This document shows positions 34,736 to 44,321 of a stretch of 64,000 bases of DNA, piece after piece. Positions within the stretch are counted from its first letter, which is position 1. Each line of letters opens with the position of its first letter. The notes beneath the pieces are model-generated. The model saw nothing but the letters and a program-made list of their open reading frames with translations. It ran no database searches and was not told where the DNA came from. The stretch is from NCBI RefSeq assembly GCF_009676955.1, contig NZ_CP045696.1, forward strand, positions 806,001 to 870,000, read 5' to 3'. The stretch is from Sodaliphilus pleomorphus. GTDB taxonomy: Bacteria; Bacteroidota; Bacteroidia; Bacteroidales; Muribaculaceae. The position numbers and the translations under genes were made by a program.

Positions 34736-35314
34736 ATGAAACAGTCTTATTTGTTTTTGGCCGACGGTTTCGAGGAAATCGAGGCACTCACCACAGTCGA
34801 CGTCATGCGACGCGCAGGAATGCCCGTCGTCACTGTATCAATCACCAGCAGCGCCATGGTGACAGGTGCTCACCAGGTGGCCGTGAAGGCCGATGCCCTC
34901 ATTGCCGATGTTGACCTGGGGCACGCTGAGTGGCTCATTTGCCCCGGCGGCATGCCGGGAGCCAGCAACCTGGCTGCCTGCGAGCCCCTCAACCAGGCAC
35001 TGAAAGCACAGGCACAGGCTGGCGGCAAGGTGGCCGCCATATGCGCCTCGCCAGCAGTGGTGCTGGGCCCGCTGGGGCTGCTCGAGGGCCGCGAGGCAGT
35101 GTGCTATCCTGGCATGGAGGCCGGCATGAAGGGCGCCCGGGTGGAGTATTCCAAACCCGTGGCCATCGACGGCAACATCATCACCGGCAACGGCCCGTCG
35201 GCAGCCAACCCGTTTGCCCTGGCCATCGTGGCTCACTCGGTGGGCGAGGATGTGGCACGACGCGTGGCCGAGGGCATGCTTCTCTACGAGGGCCACTACG
35301 AGTTCTACTTTTAG
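34736..35314 (+). CDS. DJ-1/PfpI family protein (YajL/ThiJ type)
   Basis: 192 residues from the ATG at 34736. The nucleophile elbow Cys is Cys103 in AICASPAVVLG, with the partner Glu in FEEIEA near residue 15 and CPGGMPGASNL near 69. Family members are described as glyoxalases, deglycases or redox-sensing chaperones; which applies here is open. A hairpin follows at 35345. Confidence 0.9.
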   Translation: MKQSYLFLADGFEEIEALTTVDVMRRAGMPVVTVSITSSAMVTGAHQVAVKADALIADVDLGHAEWLICPGGMPGASNLAACEPLNQALKAQAQAGGKVAAICASPAVVLGPLGLLEGREAVCYPGMEAGMKGARVEYSKPVAIDGNIITGNGPSAANPFALAIVAHSVGEDVARRVAEGMLLYEGHYEFYF

Positions 35315-35344
35315 CTCGCAGCCCGCGCAACACAGCATCACATG

Positions 35345-35385
35345 CCACGAGGAGCCTGCAGCGACTGGCAAGCGGCTCCTCGTGG
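35345..35385 (+). terminator. Stem-loop terminator candidate after the DJ-1 gene
   Basis: Perfect 12-bp stem CCACGAGGAGCC / GGCTCCTCGTGG (35345-35356 and 35374-35385), 17-nt loop, no T-tract. Confidence 0.5.
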
Positions 35386-35499
35386 TGGCTGCTGCCCTAC
35401 TGCCGGAGGCTCGGGCAGAAAAAAGAATCACGGTGCGTGACGTGTGCTTGCACAAGGGTCACCCTGCGGCACCGAGTGCTGCAACAGGCCGTGCCGCCG

Positions 35500-35531
35500 T
35501 TTGCGAGATTGTGGGGAAATTAGTAATTTCG
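35500..35531 (+). promoter_or_regulatory. Promoter of the dut operon
   Basis: TTTG (35500-35503), 20 nt, TAATTTCG (35524-35531; one mismatch), 44 nt before dut. Confidence 0.55.
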
Positions 35532-35575
35532 CAAGCCAAAGGCGGCACACTGCCGTTCAATCATAAAGAGAAACA

Positions 35576-36019
35576 ATGACAAAGATACAAGTAAAAATCG
35601 TAAACAAGAGTCCCAACGCCCTGCCCGCCTACAGCACCGAGCAGAGCGCTGGCATGGACCTGCGCGCCTGGCTCACAGCTCCTGTCACGCTGCAGCCCCT
35701 CGAGCGCAAGCTCATCCCCACCGGTATTTCAATTGCCTTGCCCCAGGGCTACGAGTGCCAGCTGCGCCCCCGCAGCGGCATGGCCTTGAAGCGCGGCCTC
35801 ACCCTGCTCAACACCCCCGGCACCATCGATGCCGACTATCGCGGCGAGATAGGCGTGATTGTGGTGAACCTGAGCAACGAGCCACAGACGATCGAAAACG
35901 GCGAGCGCCTGTGCCAGATGGTGGTGGCACGTCACGAGGCCGTCGACTGGGAGGCCGTCGACACCCTCGACAGCACCCAGCGCGGCGCCGGCGGCTTTGG
36001 GCACACGGGCACCAAGTAG
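35576..36019 (+). CDS. dut: dUTP diphosphatase
   Basis: 147 residues, the usual trimeric dUTPase. Hydrolyses dUTP to dUMP, protecting DNA from uracil and feeding thymidylate synthesis. All five motifs are visible: AGMDLRAW (I, near 24), [12 protein letters not shown] (II, near 63), [12 protein letters not shown] (III, near 81), GERLCQMVV (IV, near 108) and [10 protein letters not shown] (V, C-terminal). First gene of a five-gene plus-strand run to 41155. Confidence 0.97.
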   Translation: MTKIQVKIVNKSPNALPAYSTEQSAGMDLRAWLTAPVTLQPLERKLIPTGISIALPQGYECQLRPRSGMALKRGLTLLNTPGTIDADYRGEIGVIVVNLSNEPQTIENGERLCQMVVARHEAVDWEAVDTLDSTQRGAGGFGHTGTK

Positions 36020-36086
36020 CGCCTGCACGCGCATCACGCACACACACTCTCTCAACCTCCACACACTCACATTTTTCTACAACACA

Positions 36087-37835
36087 ATGCACTCATCACG
36101 TAATATACTACTATGCCTGCTCGCAGCACTGGTCGTGCTGCCGCTCCTGGCGGCCACGCGGGCCAAGAGCACGCCCAGCGAGAGCGACCGCCGCAAGGCC
36201 CAGTACATTTTTCTTGAGGCCGAGCGCCAGAAGCAAGACGACAATGTCGAGGCCTTCTTCGACCTCACGCGATATGCCCACGCTGTCGACCCCACCAACA
36301 CGGCCATATCCTACTACTACGGCTACTGCCTGCTCTCGATGCACGACGTGACCAAAGACGAGTTCCAGCAGGGCGTGAGCCTGATGCGCCAGCACGTCGA
36401 CGCACACCCGGGCGACTACTACGAGTCGATGCTCTACAGCGATGCCAACTTGGCCATCGACCAAGTGCAGGAAGCCCTGCGCGTGATCAAGCAGCTGGCA
36501 GCCCAGAATCCCGGGAAGCCCGAAATCCTGATACGCGAGGCCGACTGCTACAACCGCCTGAAGGACTACCGCAACGCCATCGCCGTCTACGACAGTCTGG
36601 AGTCGACACAAGGACGCTCGGTGCAGCTCGCCGTGCGCAAGGTGCACGCCTACCAGGCCCTGGGCGACACGGCAGGGGCCCTGGGCGAGATGCACTCGCT
36701 ACTGGCAACGGCCCCGCGCAATGCCGAGTACAATATCGCCATGGCATCGATGCTGCAACAGTTTGGGCAAAACGACAGCGCGCTCTACTATCTCGACTGC
36801 GCGCAGAAGTATGAGCCCGACAACGGGCAAACCTACCTGGCCAAGGCACAATACTACAACTTGACCGGCGACTCGGTGAACTACGACAAGCAGATATACC
36901 TGGCCCTGACCAGCAAGGAACTCGACGTCGACAGCAAGGAGGGCGTGCTGGCCGACTATGCCCGCCACCTGCTCATGTCGCGCGACTCGAGCCAGCGCGT
37001 AGCCACGCTGTTCAACGTGCTGCTCGAGCAGCACCCCCACGAGCCCACCATACGCAGTCTTTACAGCGAATATCTCGTTGCCAAGCAAGACTACAAGGGC
37101 GCGGCCGAGCAACTGGGCTACGAGCTCGACATGGACCCCACCGACGCCAAGGCCTGGCACAAGCTCATGCTCATCAACATGATGGACGAGAACTACCCCG
37201 CCGCCATCAAGGCTGCCAAGCGCGCCCTCGAGCTCAACCCCGACAGTATCGAGCTCTACCGCTACATTGCCCCGGCCTACTTCGAGATGAAGCAATATGA
37301 CAAAGCACTGGACACCTACGACGCGGCACTGGAGAAATGCGACAGCAACGACTTTGAGCTGCGCTCCGACTTGACGGGTGGCAAGGGCGACGTGTACTTT
37401 GCTATGGGCGACACGCTCATGGCCTTTGACACCTACGAGAAATCGCTCGCCATCAACCCCGACAACACAGGCATACTCAACAACTACGCCTATTTCCTGG
37501 CCGAGTGCGACAGCGACTTGAGCAAGGCCGAGAGCATGAGCGGCCGCGCAGTGAATGCCAGTCCCAACAATTCCACCTTTCTCGACACCTATGCCTGGGT
37601 GTTTTTCAAAGAGAAAAACTACGACATGGCACTCTTCTACATAAAATCGGCCATCGACAACGACGACAGCGACAACGCCGACCTCTACCAGCACTACGGG
37701 GCCATACTCTATGCCACCGGCAAGGTCGACGAGGCCGTGGCCCAGTGGAAGAAAGCCCTGGAAATGAATCCCGACGAGAAACTCAAGGAGCTGCTCAACC
37801 GCGAGATAAACGACAAGACCTATTACGAGAAATAG
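36087..37835 (+). CDS. Tetratricopeptide-repeat protein, exported
   Basis: 582 residues from the ATG at 36087. A signal peptide or membrane anchor (NILLCLLAALVVLPLLAA) is followed by many TPR units through the whole length, e.g. NPDSIELYRYIAPAYFEMKQ near 388 and AVNASPNNSTFLDTYAWVFF near 486. TPR arrays mediate protein contacts. In Bacteroidales it commonly sits between dut and a DUF4292 lipoprotein, as here, which suggests a shared envelope function that is not established. Confidence 0.88.
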   Translation: MHSSRNILLCLLAALVVLPLLAATRAKSTPSESDRRKAQYIFLEAERQKQDDNVEAFFDLTRYAHAVDPTNTAISYYYGYCLLSMHDVTKDEFQQGVSLMRQHVDAHPGDYYESMLYSDANLAIDQVQEALRVIKQLAAQNPGKPEILIREADCYNRLKDYRNAIAVYDSLESTQGRSVQLAVRKVHAYQALGDTAGALGEMHSLLATAPRNAEYNIAMASMLQQFGQNDSALYYLDCAQKYEPDNGQTYLAKAQYYNLTGDSVNYDKQIYLALTSKELDVDSKEGVLADYARHLLMSRDSSQRVATLFNVLLEQHPHEPTIRSLYSEYLVAKQDYKGAAEQLGYELDMDPTDAKAWHKLMLINMMDENYPAAIKAAKRALELNPDSIELYRYIAPAYFEMKQYDKALDTYDAALEKCDSNDFELRSDLTGGKGDVYFAMGDTLMAFDTYEKSLAINPDNTGILNNYAYFLAECDSDLSKAESMSGRAVNASPNNSTFLDTYAWVFFKEKNYDMALFYIKSAIDNDDSDNADLYQHYGAILYATGKVDEAVAQWKKALEMNPDEKLKELLNREINDKTYYEK

Positions 37836-37887
37836 CACATCACCCAACTGTAGAACATCACACACACATAGAGACAACAAGATAAAG

Positions 37888-38748
37888 ATGAAAAAAGCAA
37901 TCACACATATCACACTGGCACTGAGCCTGCTGCTCGGCCTGAGCGCATGCGGGTCGTCGAAAAGCGCCGTTGCAGGCCGCCCGGCACCCACAGGCCAGCC
38001 CGCCACAACCGTTACAGGCACGTCAACCCTCAAAGAGACCCGCTTGAGCACCATCGCCGCCTCATTTGGCAACTGGAACACGATGAAGGCCGGCGGCTCG
38101 GTGAGCCTGAGCGGCGGCCAGTCGCTGTCGTCGTCGATGCAAGTGCGCATGATAAGGGGCAAGAGCATCTACATCTCGGTGCGGCCCCTGGGCATGATCG
38201 AGGTAGCCAAGATGATCATCACCGGCGACACACTCATCGTGGTCGACAAGTTGCACAAGCGCTACCTGTGCGAGAATGTGAAACTGCTCACCGCCGGCGT
38301 CCCAGCCACAGTGAGCACCCTGCAAGACATCTTCCTGGGGCGCGCCTTTGTGCTTGGCAAGGGCACACTCAACAGCGGCCTGGCCAGCGAGGTGACGCTC
38401 ACCCACGTCGACGGCAGCTACATGGTGCAGCCCAAAGAGCAATACCAGGGCTTCACCTACGACTTCAAGTTTGACCAAGACAACAAGATCGTATCGCTCG
38501 AGGTGACCCCCGCCACCGCCGCTGCCAGCACCTATGCCGTCGACTACAGTGACGTGCGTGCCACGGCAGCCGGACGCATCGCCGGCCGCATCGACGTGGC
38601 CACACGAGTGAACAAAACCGATTTCAAGCTCAAGCTCGAGTATGGCGGTATCACTTGGAACGAGGCCGTAAAAATCGACACCCAGCTACCCGAAAACTAC
38701 AAGCGAATCGCAGGCGCAAGCCTGCTCAACATGTTAGGCCAACAATGA
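37888..38748 (+). CDS. DUF4292 lipoprotein (LolA-like fold)
   Basis: 286 residues. Lipobox LGLSAC (Cys21). The DUF4292 body shows a run of antiparallel strands (SVSLSGGQSLSSSMQVRMI, IYISVRPLGMIEVAKMIIT, DTLIVVDKLHKRYL), a pattern shared with LolA/LppX-type lipid-binding half-barrels. A role in lipid or lipoprotein handling is inference from the fold. Its stop overlaps the next start (ATGA at 38745). Confidence 0.85.
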   Translation: MKKAITHITLALSLLLGLSACGSSKSAVAGRPAPTGQPATTVTGTSTLKETRLSTIAASFGNWNTMKAGGSVSLSGGQSLSSSMQVRMIRGKSIYISVRPLGMIEVAKMIITGDTLIVVDKLHKRYLCENVKLLTAGVPATVSTLQDIFLGRAFVLGKGTLNSGLASEVTLTHVDGSYMVQPKEQYQGFTYDFKFDQDNKIVSLEVTPATAAASTYAVDYSDVRATAAGRIAGRIDVATRVNKTDFKLKLEYGGITWNEAVKIDTQLPENYKRIAGASLLNMLGQQ

Positions 38749-39707
38749 TCGAAATTTTGCAATACACCCCCGAGTACCACTTGCAGTGGGACGAGTTTGT
38801 TAACGCCTCGCGCAACGGCACCTTTCTGTTCTACCGCAAGTATATGGAGTACCACAGCGACCGTTTCACCGACTGCTCGCTCATTGCGCAACGCGACGGC
38901 AAGCTCCTGGCCATGCTGCCAGCCAACCGCGACGGCCAGGTGCTCTACTCCCACCAGGGACTCACCTTCGGCAGCTGGATTGTGCCGCTCAAGCACTTCG
39001 ACGTGACTGTGATGCTCGAGATATGGGATGCAGCCGCCGCGTGGCTCAAGAAGCACGGCATAGCCACAGTCATCTACAAGGCAGTGCCCCACATCTATCA
39101 CCGCTATCCTTGCGAGGAAGACCTCTACGCCCTGTTTCGCCACAACGCCACGCTCGTCGAGAGCAACATCTCCACCACCATTCTGCTCGAGGACCCCCTG
39201 GGCTTTGACCGCGGCAACAAGAGCGGCACGAACGCAGCCCGCAAGGCCGGGGTCGTCGTCGAGGAGAGCGAGGACTGGGCCGGCTACTGGCAGGTGCTCG
39301 ACCAGGTGCTCATGGAGCGTCACGACACCCACCCGGTGCACTCGCTCGCCGAGATAGAACTGCTGCACGACCGCTTTCCGCAAAACATCAGGCTCTATAC
39401 CGCCACCCTGCCCCCGGCCTGCGACGACGGCAAGGCCGAGATTGTGGCCGGCGTGGTCATGTACTTCACACGCGCAGTGGCCCACAGCCAGTATATCGCC
39501 TCATCGCCCCGCGGGCGCGAGCTGAAGGCGCTGCCGCTGCTCTTCGACACCCTCATCAAGAGCGCACAGGAGGCAGGCTACAAGTACTTCGACTTCGGCA
39601 TTTCCAACGAGAATCACGGCCGCTACCTTAACAGCGGCCTGGTGCAGCAGAAGTCGCGCATGGGTGGCCGGGGCATCGTGTACAACACCTACAAGATCGC
39701 ACTCTGA
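38745..39707 (+). CDS. FemAB/GNAT-like acyltransferase
   Basis: 320 residues from the ATG at 38745, overlapping the previous stop by 4 bp. The sequence has the GNAT/FemAB-like layout: an N-terminal substrate half (WDEFVNASRNGTFLFYRKYM) and a C-terminal acyl-donor half with LPLLFDTLIKSAQEAGYKYFDFGIS split near 265-290, then GRYLNSGLVQQKSRMGG. Relatives transfer aminoacyl or acyl groups to peptidoglycan or exopolysaccharide sugars. The flippase gene next door supports a glycan-related role. Confidence 0.75.
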   Translation: MIEILQYTPEYHLQWDEFVNASRNGTFLFYRKYMEYHSDRFTDCSLIAQRDGKLLAMLPANRDGQVLYSHQGLTFGSWIVPLKHFDVTVMLEIWDAAAAWLKKHGIATVIYKAVPHIYHRYPCEEDLYALFRHNATLVESNISTTILLEDPLGFDRGNKSGTNAARKAGVVVEESEDWAGYWQVLDQVLMERHDTHPVHSLAEIELLHDRFPQNIRLYTATLPPACDDGKAEIVAGVVMYFTRAVAHSQYIASSPRGRELKALPLLFDTLIKSAQEAGYKYFDFGISNENHGRYLNSGLVQQKSRMGGRGIVYNTYKIAL

Positions 39708-39721
39708 CCGCAACAACCGTG

Positions 39722-41155
39722 ATGGCAGGCAAGAGCAACATATCGCGCGTGGCCATGAAAGCCATGGGCATCTTCGGCGGGGTGCAAATGGCGAGCATCG
39801 TGTGCTCGATTGTGCGCACCAAGCTCGTGGCCCTGTGGATAGGTCCTGTGGGCGTGGGACTCTTCGGCCTTTTCAACCAGGCACTCGACACCATCAACAC
39901 AGCTGCCAACCTGGGCACGCGCCAGAGCAGCGTGCGCGACATCTCGCAGGCTGTGGAGCGAGGCGACACCCGGCTCATTGCCAAGATAGTGGCTGTGGTG
40001 CGCCGCTGGTCGCTGTGGCTGGGTCTTGGCGGCGCCACGCTCACCATGGCCCTGGCGCCGGTGCTGAGCCGTTGCACCTTCGGCGACGAGCGGCACGTGT
40101 GGGGCTTTGTGGCCCTGGCTGCCGCGGTGCTGCTCATGACGGTGGCCAATGGCGAGTATGCCGTGTTTCAAGGTCTGGCCAGGCTCAAGCGGCTGGCCAG
40201 TGCCACCCTGTGGGGCACAGTCGCCGGACTTGTCATCTCGATACCGCTATTCTACTACTTGCGCGAGAAGAGCATCGTGCCCAGCATCGTGGCCTATGCC
40301 GCCGGCTGCGCCTTCTTTGCCCTGGTCATGCGCGACAGGCGGCATCCCGCACCCAGCATCACCCCCCGCGAGACTGTGGCACTGGGCAAGGGCTTTGTGA
40401 AGCTGGGCATTTTCATGACCCTGGGCAACTTTGTGACCATGCTTGCAGCCTATGTGTTCAATGCCTGGCTCAACACCCACGCCGGCACTCACGAGGTGGG
40501 CTTGTACCAGGCAGGCTACACGCTGGTGTACAAGTACACCGGTCTGGTGCTCACGGCCCTGGGCATGGAGTACTACCCTCGCCTGGCGCGCGTGGCATCG
40601 AGCAAAATGCGCTTGCGCGCCTTTGTGTCGCAAGAAATCAACATTGCCATGATTGTGATGGCGCCCATTGCCACCCTGTTCATCCTGCTGCGCGGGCCTG
40701 TCGTGTGGTTGCTCTATGCACCCGAGTTCAGTCCCATCGTCACCTTTGCCTCGTGGATAATGATAGGCACCATCTTCAGGGCAGTGTCGTGGAGCATAGC
40801 CTTTGTGACCCTGGCCAAGGGTGCCGGCAAGGTGTATCTCGCGACCGAGAGCATCGATGCCGTGACCGGGCTGGTGCTCAACATCGTGTTCTACCGCCAG
40901 TGGGGGCTCACGGGGCTGGGACTGTCGTTTGTAGTGTGGTACGTTCTCTACACGATTCTCGTGTGGGTGGTGTACAGGCGCGTGTTTCACCTCACCCTCA
41001 CGGGCAAGTGCCTCTACAATGTAGTCTGGGCCTTGGTCGCCTCGCTCGCCGTGCTCCTGGCCATGGAGCACGGCCTTGTGGCTGTGGCGGCTGGTCTCAC
41101 GGCGGCAACCGTAACTGCGGGTGTGTTCATGGCCAAGAAGGCGCTGCGGCTGTAG
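39722..41155 (+). CDS. Polysaccharide flippase (Wzx/O-antigen translocase type)
   Basis: 477 residues with 12-14 transmembrane segments of the MATE/MVF superfamily. It resembles the Wzx-type proteins that flip undecaprenyl-linked glycans across the inner membrane: opening MKAMGIFGGVQMASIVCSIV, VGLFGLFNQALDTINTAANLG near 48, GLYQAGYTLVYKYTGLVLTALG near 263. The ATG at 39722 is used; a GTG one codon earlier is possible. It ends the dut operon and is convergent with 41174. Confidence 0.85.
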   Translation: MAGKSNISRVAMKAMGIFGGVQMASIVCSIVRTKLVALWIGPVGVGLFGLFNQALDTINTAANLGTRQSSVRDISQAVERGDTRLIAKIVAVVRRWSLWLGLGGATLTMALAPVLSRCTFGDERHVWGFVALAAAVLLMTVANGEYAVFQGLARLKRLASATLWGTVAGLVISIPLFYYLREKSIVPSIVAYAAGCAFFALVMRDRRHPAPSITPRETVALGKGFVKLGIFMTLGNFVTMLAAYVFNAWLNTHAGTHEVGLYQAGYTLVYKYTGLVLTALGMEYYPRLARVASSKMRLRAFVSQEINIAMIVMAPIATLFILLRGPVVWLLYAPEFSPIVTFASWIMIGTIFRAVSWSIAFVTLAKGAGKVYLATESIDAVTGLVLNIVFYRQWGLTGLGLSFVVWYVLYTILVWVVYRRVFHLTLTGKCLYNVVWALVASLAVLLAMEHGLVAVAAGLTAATVTAGVFMAKKALRL

Positions 41156-41173
41156 CCTGCCCACGCGCCCGGC

Positions 41174-41701
41174 TCAATTCAGTTTTGTCATGTGATAACC
41201 CAAGTGGTGCAACTCCAGGGCCATGCCCATGAGATAGAGTTGGTGCAGACAGGCCACATAGGCCCTGAAGGCCTCGGGCGTGCCGGGCTCGATGTGCTGG
41301 TGACGCAGGGCGGCATAGGTGCGCTCGGCCGTGTCGGCCACCAGGCGCTCGATGGCGTCGTAGTCGTTGCCCTTGAGCAAGAGCACATCCTGGCGCACAT
41401 ACTCGTCGAGGTTGTCGTAGCCACGCTTGTCGCGCATGTAGGTGTACAGGTCGGCAATGTGGGCATAGATGCCCCAGTCGTCGTCCCAATAGCGAGCTAC
41501 AGCCATGCCTATATACATCATCCAGCCCAGCGAGGCAGTGGGATACTGGGCAAACTCGCGTATGCCGTCGGGGGCATAGGACTGCGCTATGGCCTCCCAT
41601 CGCTGCTCCACGTCGGGGCACTCGGGAAATTGCTTGTCGACAAGCCCCTGGGCCAGGAAGTGCTGGTGCAGGTCGTCGTGCAGTTGCTGCTCAAAAGTCA
41701 T
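41174..41701 (-). CDS. Conserved hypothetical protein
   Basis: 175 residues, predicted soluble and mostly helical, rich in Tyr, Asp, Glu and Leu, with no signal peptide. Notable segments are WMMYIGMAVARYWDDDWG near 60 and HQLYLMGMALELHHLGYHM near the end. I do not recognise a family. It is the last gene after trpS and a secreted protein, with a 25-bp gap, and probably co-transcribed. Confidence 0.75.
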   Translation of the reverse strand: MTFEQQLHDDLHQHFLAQGLVDKQFPECPDVEQRWEAIAQSYAPDGIREFAQYPTASLGWMMYIGMAVARYWDDDWGIYAHIADLYTYMRDKRGYDNLDEYVRQDVLLLKGNDYDAIERLVADTAERTYAALRHQHIEPGTPEAFRAYVACLHQLYLMGMALELHHLGYHMTKLN

Positions 41702-41726
41702 GGGCCGTTATTTTTTCTATGTTTTT

Positions 41727-42653
41727 CTATTTCCAAGAGTGATACACACACTCGCTGGTGGTGATGGCCTGGGTGGTCGATTCGGTCTCGGCAATTGTAA
41801 TGCTATCGACAATCTTCCGGATCCAACCGTTGACATAGCAGTCATAGACGGTGGCGTCTGTCTTCTTGCGGCCCTGCCCCAACTGAGCCTTGAGCTGCTC
41901 CTTGATCATGGGCAGCATCGAGGCGGGCATCGAGGCGAGCAGCTGCTTCAACATGGGGGTCTGCATGGCCTCGTCCAGGAGATCGTCGGCGCTCTGCACG
42001 GCGGTTAATGCCCGCTCCACATGTGCCCCCTCGAGCTGGGTGGCCGGCTTGTAGACGGTGTACTCGCCGCCGGCAATGTTCTTGCCATAGAGGTACAGGG
42101 GCGATGTGGCAATCAACTGCAGCAACCGTTCCTTGGACACACGGGCTTGCAAGGTGCTGTCGAAAGCTTGTTTCGGCATCACCATCTCCAGGTCGAAGCT
42201 CTGCGACTTGGCGTAGGCGGCAATCCAGTTGTACAGCGAGTCGCACATGCGGCGGGAGGCCTCCTGCAACGGCTGCCAGTTGAGCACATCCACGGGCTTG
42301 CCGCTCGAGTCGGTGGCATAGAGCACGCGCAGGTTGAGCAGGGCGGCGTTGCCGCTCATCAAGGCCAGGAGCGTGTCGGCCACCGCATTGTGTCCCTCGG
42401 TCACCCGCGAGCTGCTCGCGAGAGTGTTCACAGCCACAACATAGCCTGTGGCCGTGCGTTGCAGCACGGTCACGGCCTCATCGGCCTGTGCCTCGATGCG
42501 AGTCGATTCACCGTCACGTGTGATGACCGTCGACATCGTCTTGTGATACACCAGCGAGTCGCCCACTTGCCAGCGGGGCACGATGGTCGCCTGCTGCGCC
42601 CACAGCGCGAGGGCAGCGAGGCCCGAAATCAAAAATAAAGCTACACGTTTCAT
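41727..42653 (-). CDS. Secreted protein of unknown function
   Basis: 308 residues. Clear signal peptide (MKRVALFLISGLAALALWA). The mature part has strands with alternating polarity (DSLVYHKTMSTVITRD near 33) and a helical middle rich in Leu, Ala, Met and Gln. No family recognised. It lies 41 bp after trpS on the same strand. Confidence 0.75.
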   Translation of the reverse strand: MKRVALFLISGLAALALWAQQATIVPRWQVGDSLVYHKTMSTVITRDGESTRIEAQADEAVTVLQRTATGYVVAVNTLASSSRVTEGHNAVADTLLALMSGNAALLNLRVLYATDSSGKPVDVLNWQPLQEASRRMCDSLYNWIAAYAKSQSFDLEMVMPKQAFDSTLQARVSKERLLQLIATSPLYLYGKNIAGGEYTVYKPATQLEGAHVERALTAVQSADDLLDEAMQTPMLKQLLASMPASMLPMIKEQLKAQLGQGRKKTDATVYDCYVNGWIRKIVDSITIAETESTTQAITTSECVYHSWK

Positions 42654-42694
42654 GACAACCTGTTAAGCGTAATTGAAAAAGTAGGCTCGGCGCG

Positions 42695-43789
42695 TCACTG
42701 CTGCTTGCTGGCAAAGCGCTCGGCCTGCTCGGCAATGAGAGCGGCATCGTTGAAGTAGTCGATGCGCATGGCGTGGCGCACCTCGTCGATGGTGCGGGCA
42801 GCTACCTCGCGGGCACTCTCGGTGCCCTTCTTCAAGATGTTGTAAACCTCGGGGATGTCTTTTTCAAACTCGCGACGACGCTCGCGCATGGGCTCCAGGG
42901 TGCGGTTGAGCACCCGGTTGAGGAACTTCTTGCACTTCATGTCGCCCAAGCCACCCTTGCAATAGTGCTCCTTGAGCTCGTCGAGGCCGCTGTACTCGGG
43001 CCAGCACTCAGCAAAGTCCTCGGGCGTGCTGAAGGCGTCGAGATAGGTAAACACCATGTTGCCCTCGACGTGGCCGGGGTCGTTGAGGTTGACGTGGGTG
43101 GGGTCGGTGTACATCGAGCGCACCTTCTGCCACACCTCGTCGGCAGTGTCGCTCAGGTAGATGCAGTTGCCCAGGCTCTTGCTCATCTTGGCCTTGCCGT
43201 CGATGCCCGGCAGGCGGCGGCATGCCCCCTCGGGAGGCAGCATGATGCTGGGCTCTACAAGCACGGGGCCATAGGTGTTGTTGAAGCGGTTCACCAGCTC
43301 GCGAGTGACCTCGAGCATGGGCTCCTGGTCCTCGCCGGCAGGCACGATGTTGGCCTTGAAGAGCGTAATGTCGGCCGCCTGGCTCACCGGGTAGCAGAAA
43401 AAGCCCAGCGGGATGTTGGCCTCGAAGTTGCGCATCTTGATTTCGGTCTTCACCGTGGGGTTGCGTTGCACGCGCGACACGGTGATGAGGTTCATCAAGT
43501 AGGTAGTGAGCTCGCTCAGCTCAGGAATCTGGCTTTGTATAAATAGCGTGCACTTCTCGGGGTCGAGGCCGGCGGCAAGATAGTCGAGCGCCACCTCGAT
43601 GATGTTTTGACGTATTTTTTCCGGGTTGTCGGCATTGTCGGTCAAGGCCTGCACATCGGCCATAAACACAAACATGCGGTCGTAGTCACCCTCGTTTTGC
43701 AGCTCCACGCGGCGGCGCAGCGAGCCCACATAGTGGCCCACATGCAGTCGGCCCGTGGGACGGTCGCCCGTCAATATTACTTTTCCCAT
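42695..43789 (-). CDS. trpS: Tryptophanyl-tRNA synthetase
   Basis: 364 residues, class I aminoacyl-tRNA synthetase. The HIGH-type motif is [11 protein letters not shown] at residues 13-23 and the KMSKS loop [11 protein letters not shown] is near 202. Charges tRNA-Trp. TACCTTTG (43833-43826) is a likely -7 element, 36 nt upstream. Two uncharacterised genes follow in the same direction. Confidence 0.97.
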   Translation of the reverse strand: MGKVILTGDRPTGRLHVGHYVGSLRRRVELQNEGDYDRMFVFMADVQALTDNADNPEKIRQNIIEVALDYLAAGLDPEKCTLFIQSQIPELSELTTYLMNLITVSRVQRNPTVKTEIKMRNFEANIPLGFFCYPVSQAADITLFKANIVPAGEDQEPMLEVTRELVNRFNNTYGPVLVEPSIMLPPEGACRRLPGIDGKAKMSKSLGNCIYLSDTADEVWQKVRSMYTDPTHVNLNDPGHVEGNMVFTYLDAFSTPEDFAECWPEYSGLDELKEHYCKGGLGDMKCKKFLNRVLNRTLEPMRERRREFEKDIPEVYNILKKGTESAREVAARTIDEVRHAMRIDYFNDAALIAEQAERFASKQQ

Positions 43790-43938
43790 TTTTATAAGTA
43801 TTCAGTCGTTAGTTATTCTTCATGCAAAGGTAGCGCAAAAACGCGGCACGCAAAAATATTTGCGCCATTTTTATGTTCTCGGGCTCACTTCAAGCCCGCG
43901 CCTGCCAGAAATTGAGCGAGCTGCCCCCCAAGGGCGAT

Positions 43939-43969
43939 TTTGGAAATCACGGCAAAATATATATCTTTG
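43939..43969 (+). promoter_or_regulatory. Promoter ending eight bases from the DUF59 gene start
   Basis: TTTG (43939-43942), 19 nt, TATCTTTG (43962-43969): exact consensus. Only 8 nt separate it from the ATG at 43978, so the mRNA should be leaderless or nearly so. Confidence 0.75.
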
Positions 43970-43977
43970 CAAGTACT

Positions 43978-44298
43978 ATGACAGAAGAAGAGAAACTCCA
44001 CATCGAAGAGGAAACAGTGAAGATGCTCAAGACGGTGTTTGACCCCGAGATTCCGGTCGACATCTACAGCTTGGGGCTGGTCTACAAAATCGACGTCGAC
44101 AACGAGGGCAACGTGCAAATCGACATGACACTCACGGCGCCCACCTGCCCCATGGGCGACTTCCTCTTTGAGGACATACGCCAGAAGGTGGAAAGCATCG
44201 AGGGCGTGAAGAGCGTGAACGTGCAACTCGTGTTTGAGCCCGAATGGGACCAAAGCATGATGAGCGACGAGGCCAAGATGGAACTGGGCATGCTGTGA
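43978..44298 (+). CDS. Metal-sulfur cluster biosynthesis factor, DUF59/MIP18 family
   Basis: 106 residues. DUF59 proteins (SufT, PaaD-like, eukaryotic MIP18) assist iron-sulfur cluster delivery. The family opening KTVFDPEIPVDIYSLGLVY is at about 18-36, with the conserved Cys in LTAPTCPMGD near 57. It starts right after a consensus promoter and is 23 bp upstream of lpxH. Confidence 0.9.
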   Translation: MTEEEKLHIEEETVKMLKTVFDPEIPVDIYSLGLVYKIDVDNEGNVQIDMTLTAPTCPMGDFLFEDIRQKVESIEGVKSVNVQLVFEPEWDQSMMSDEAKMELGML

Positions 44299-44321
44299 GG
44301 CTCCCTCGGCTGTAGCGTGAG

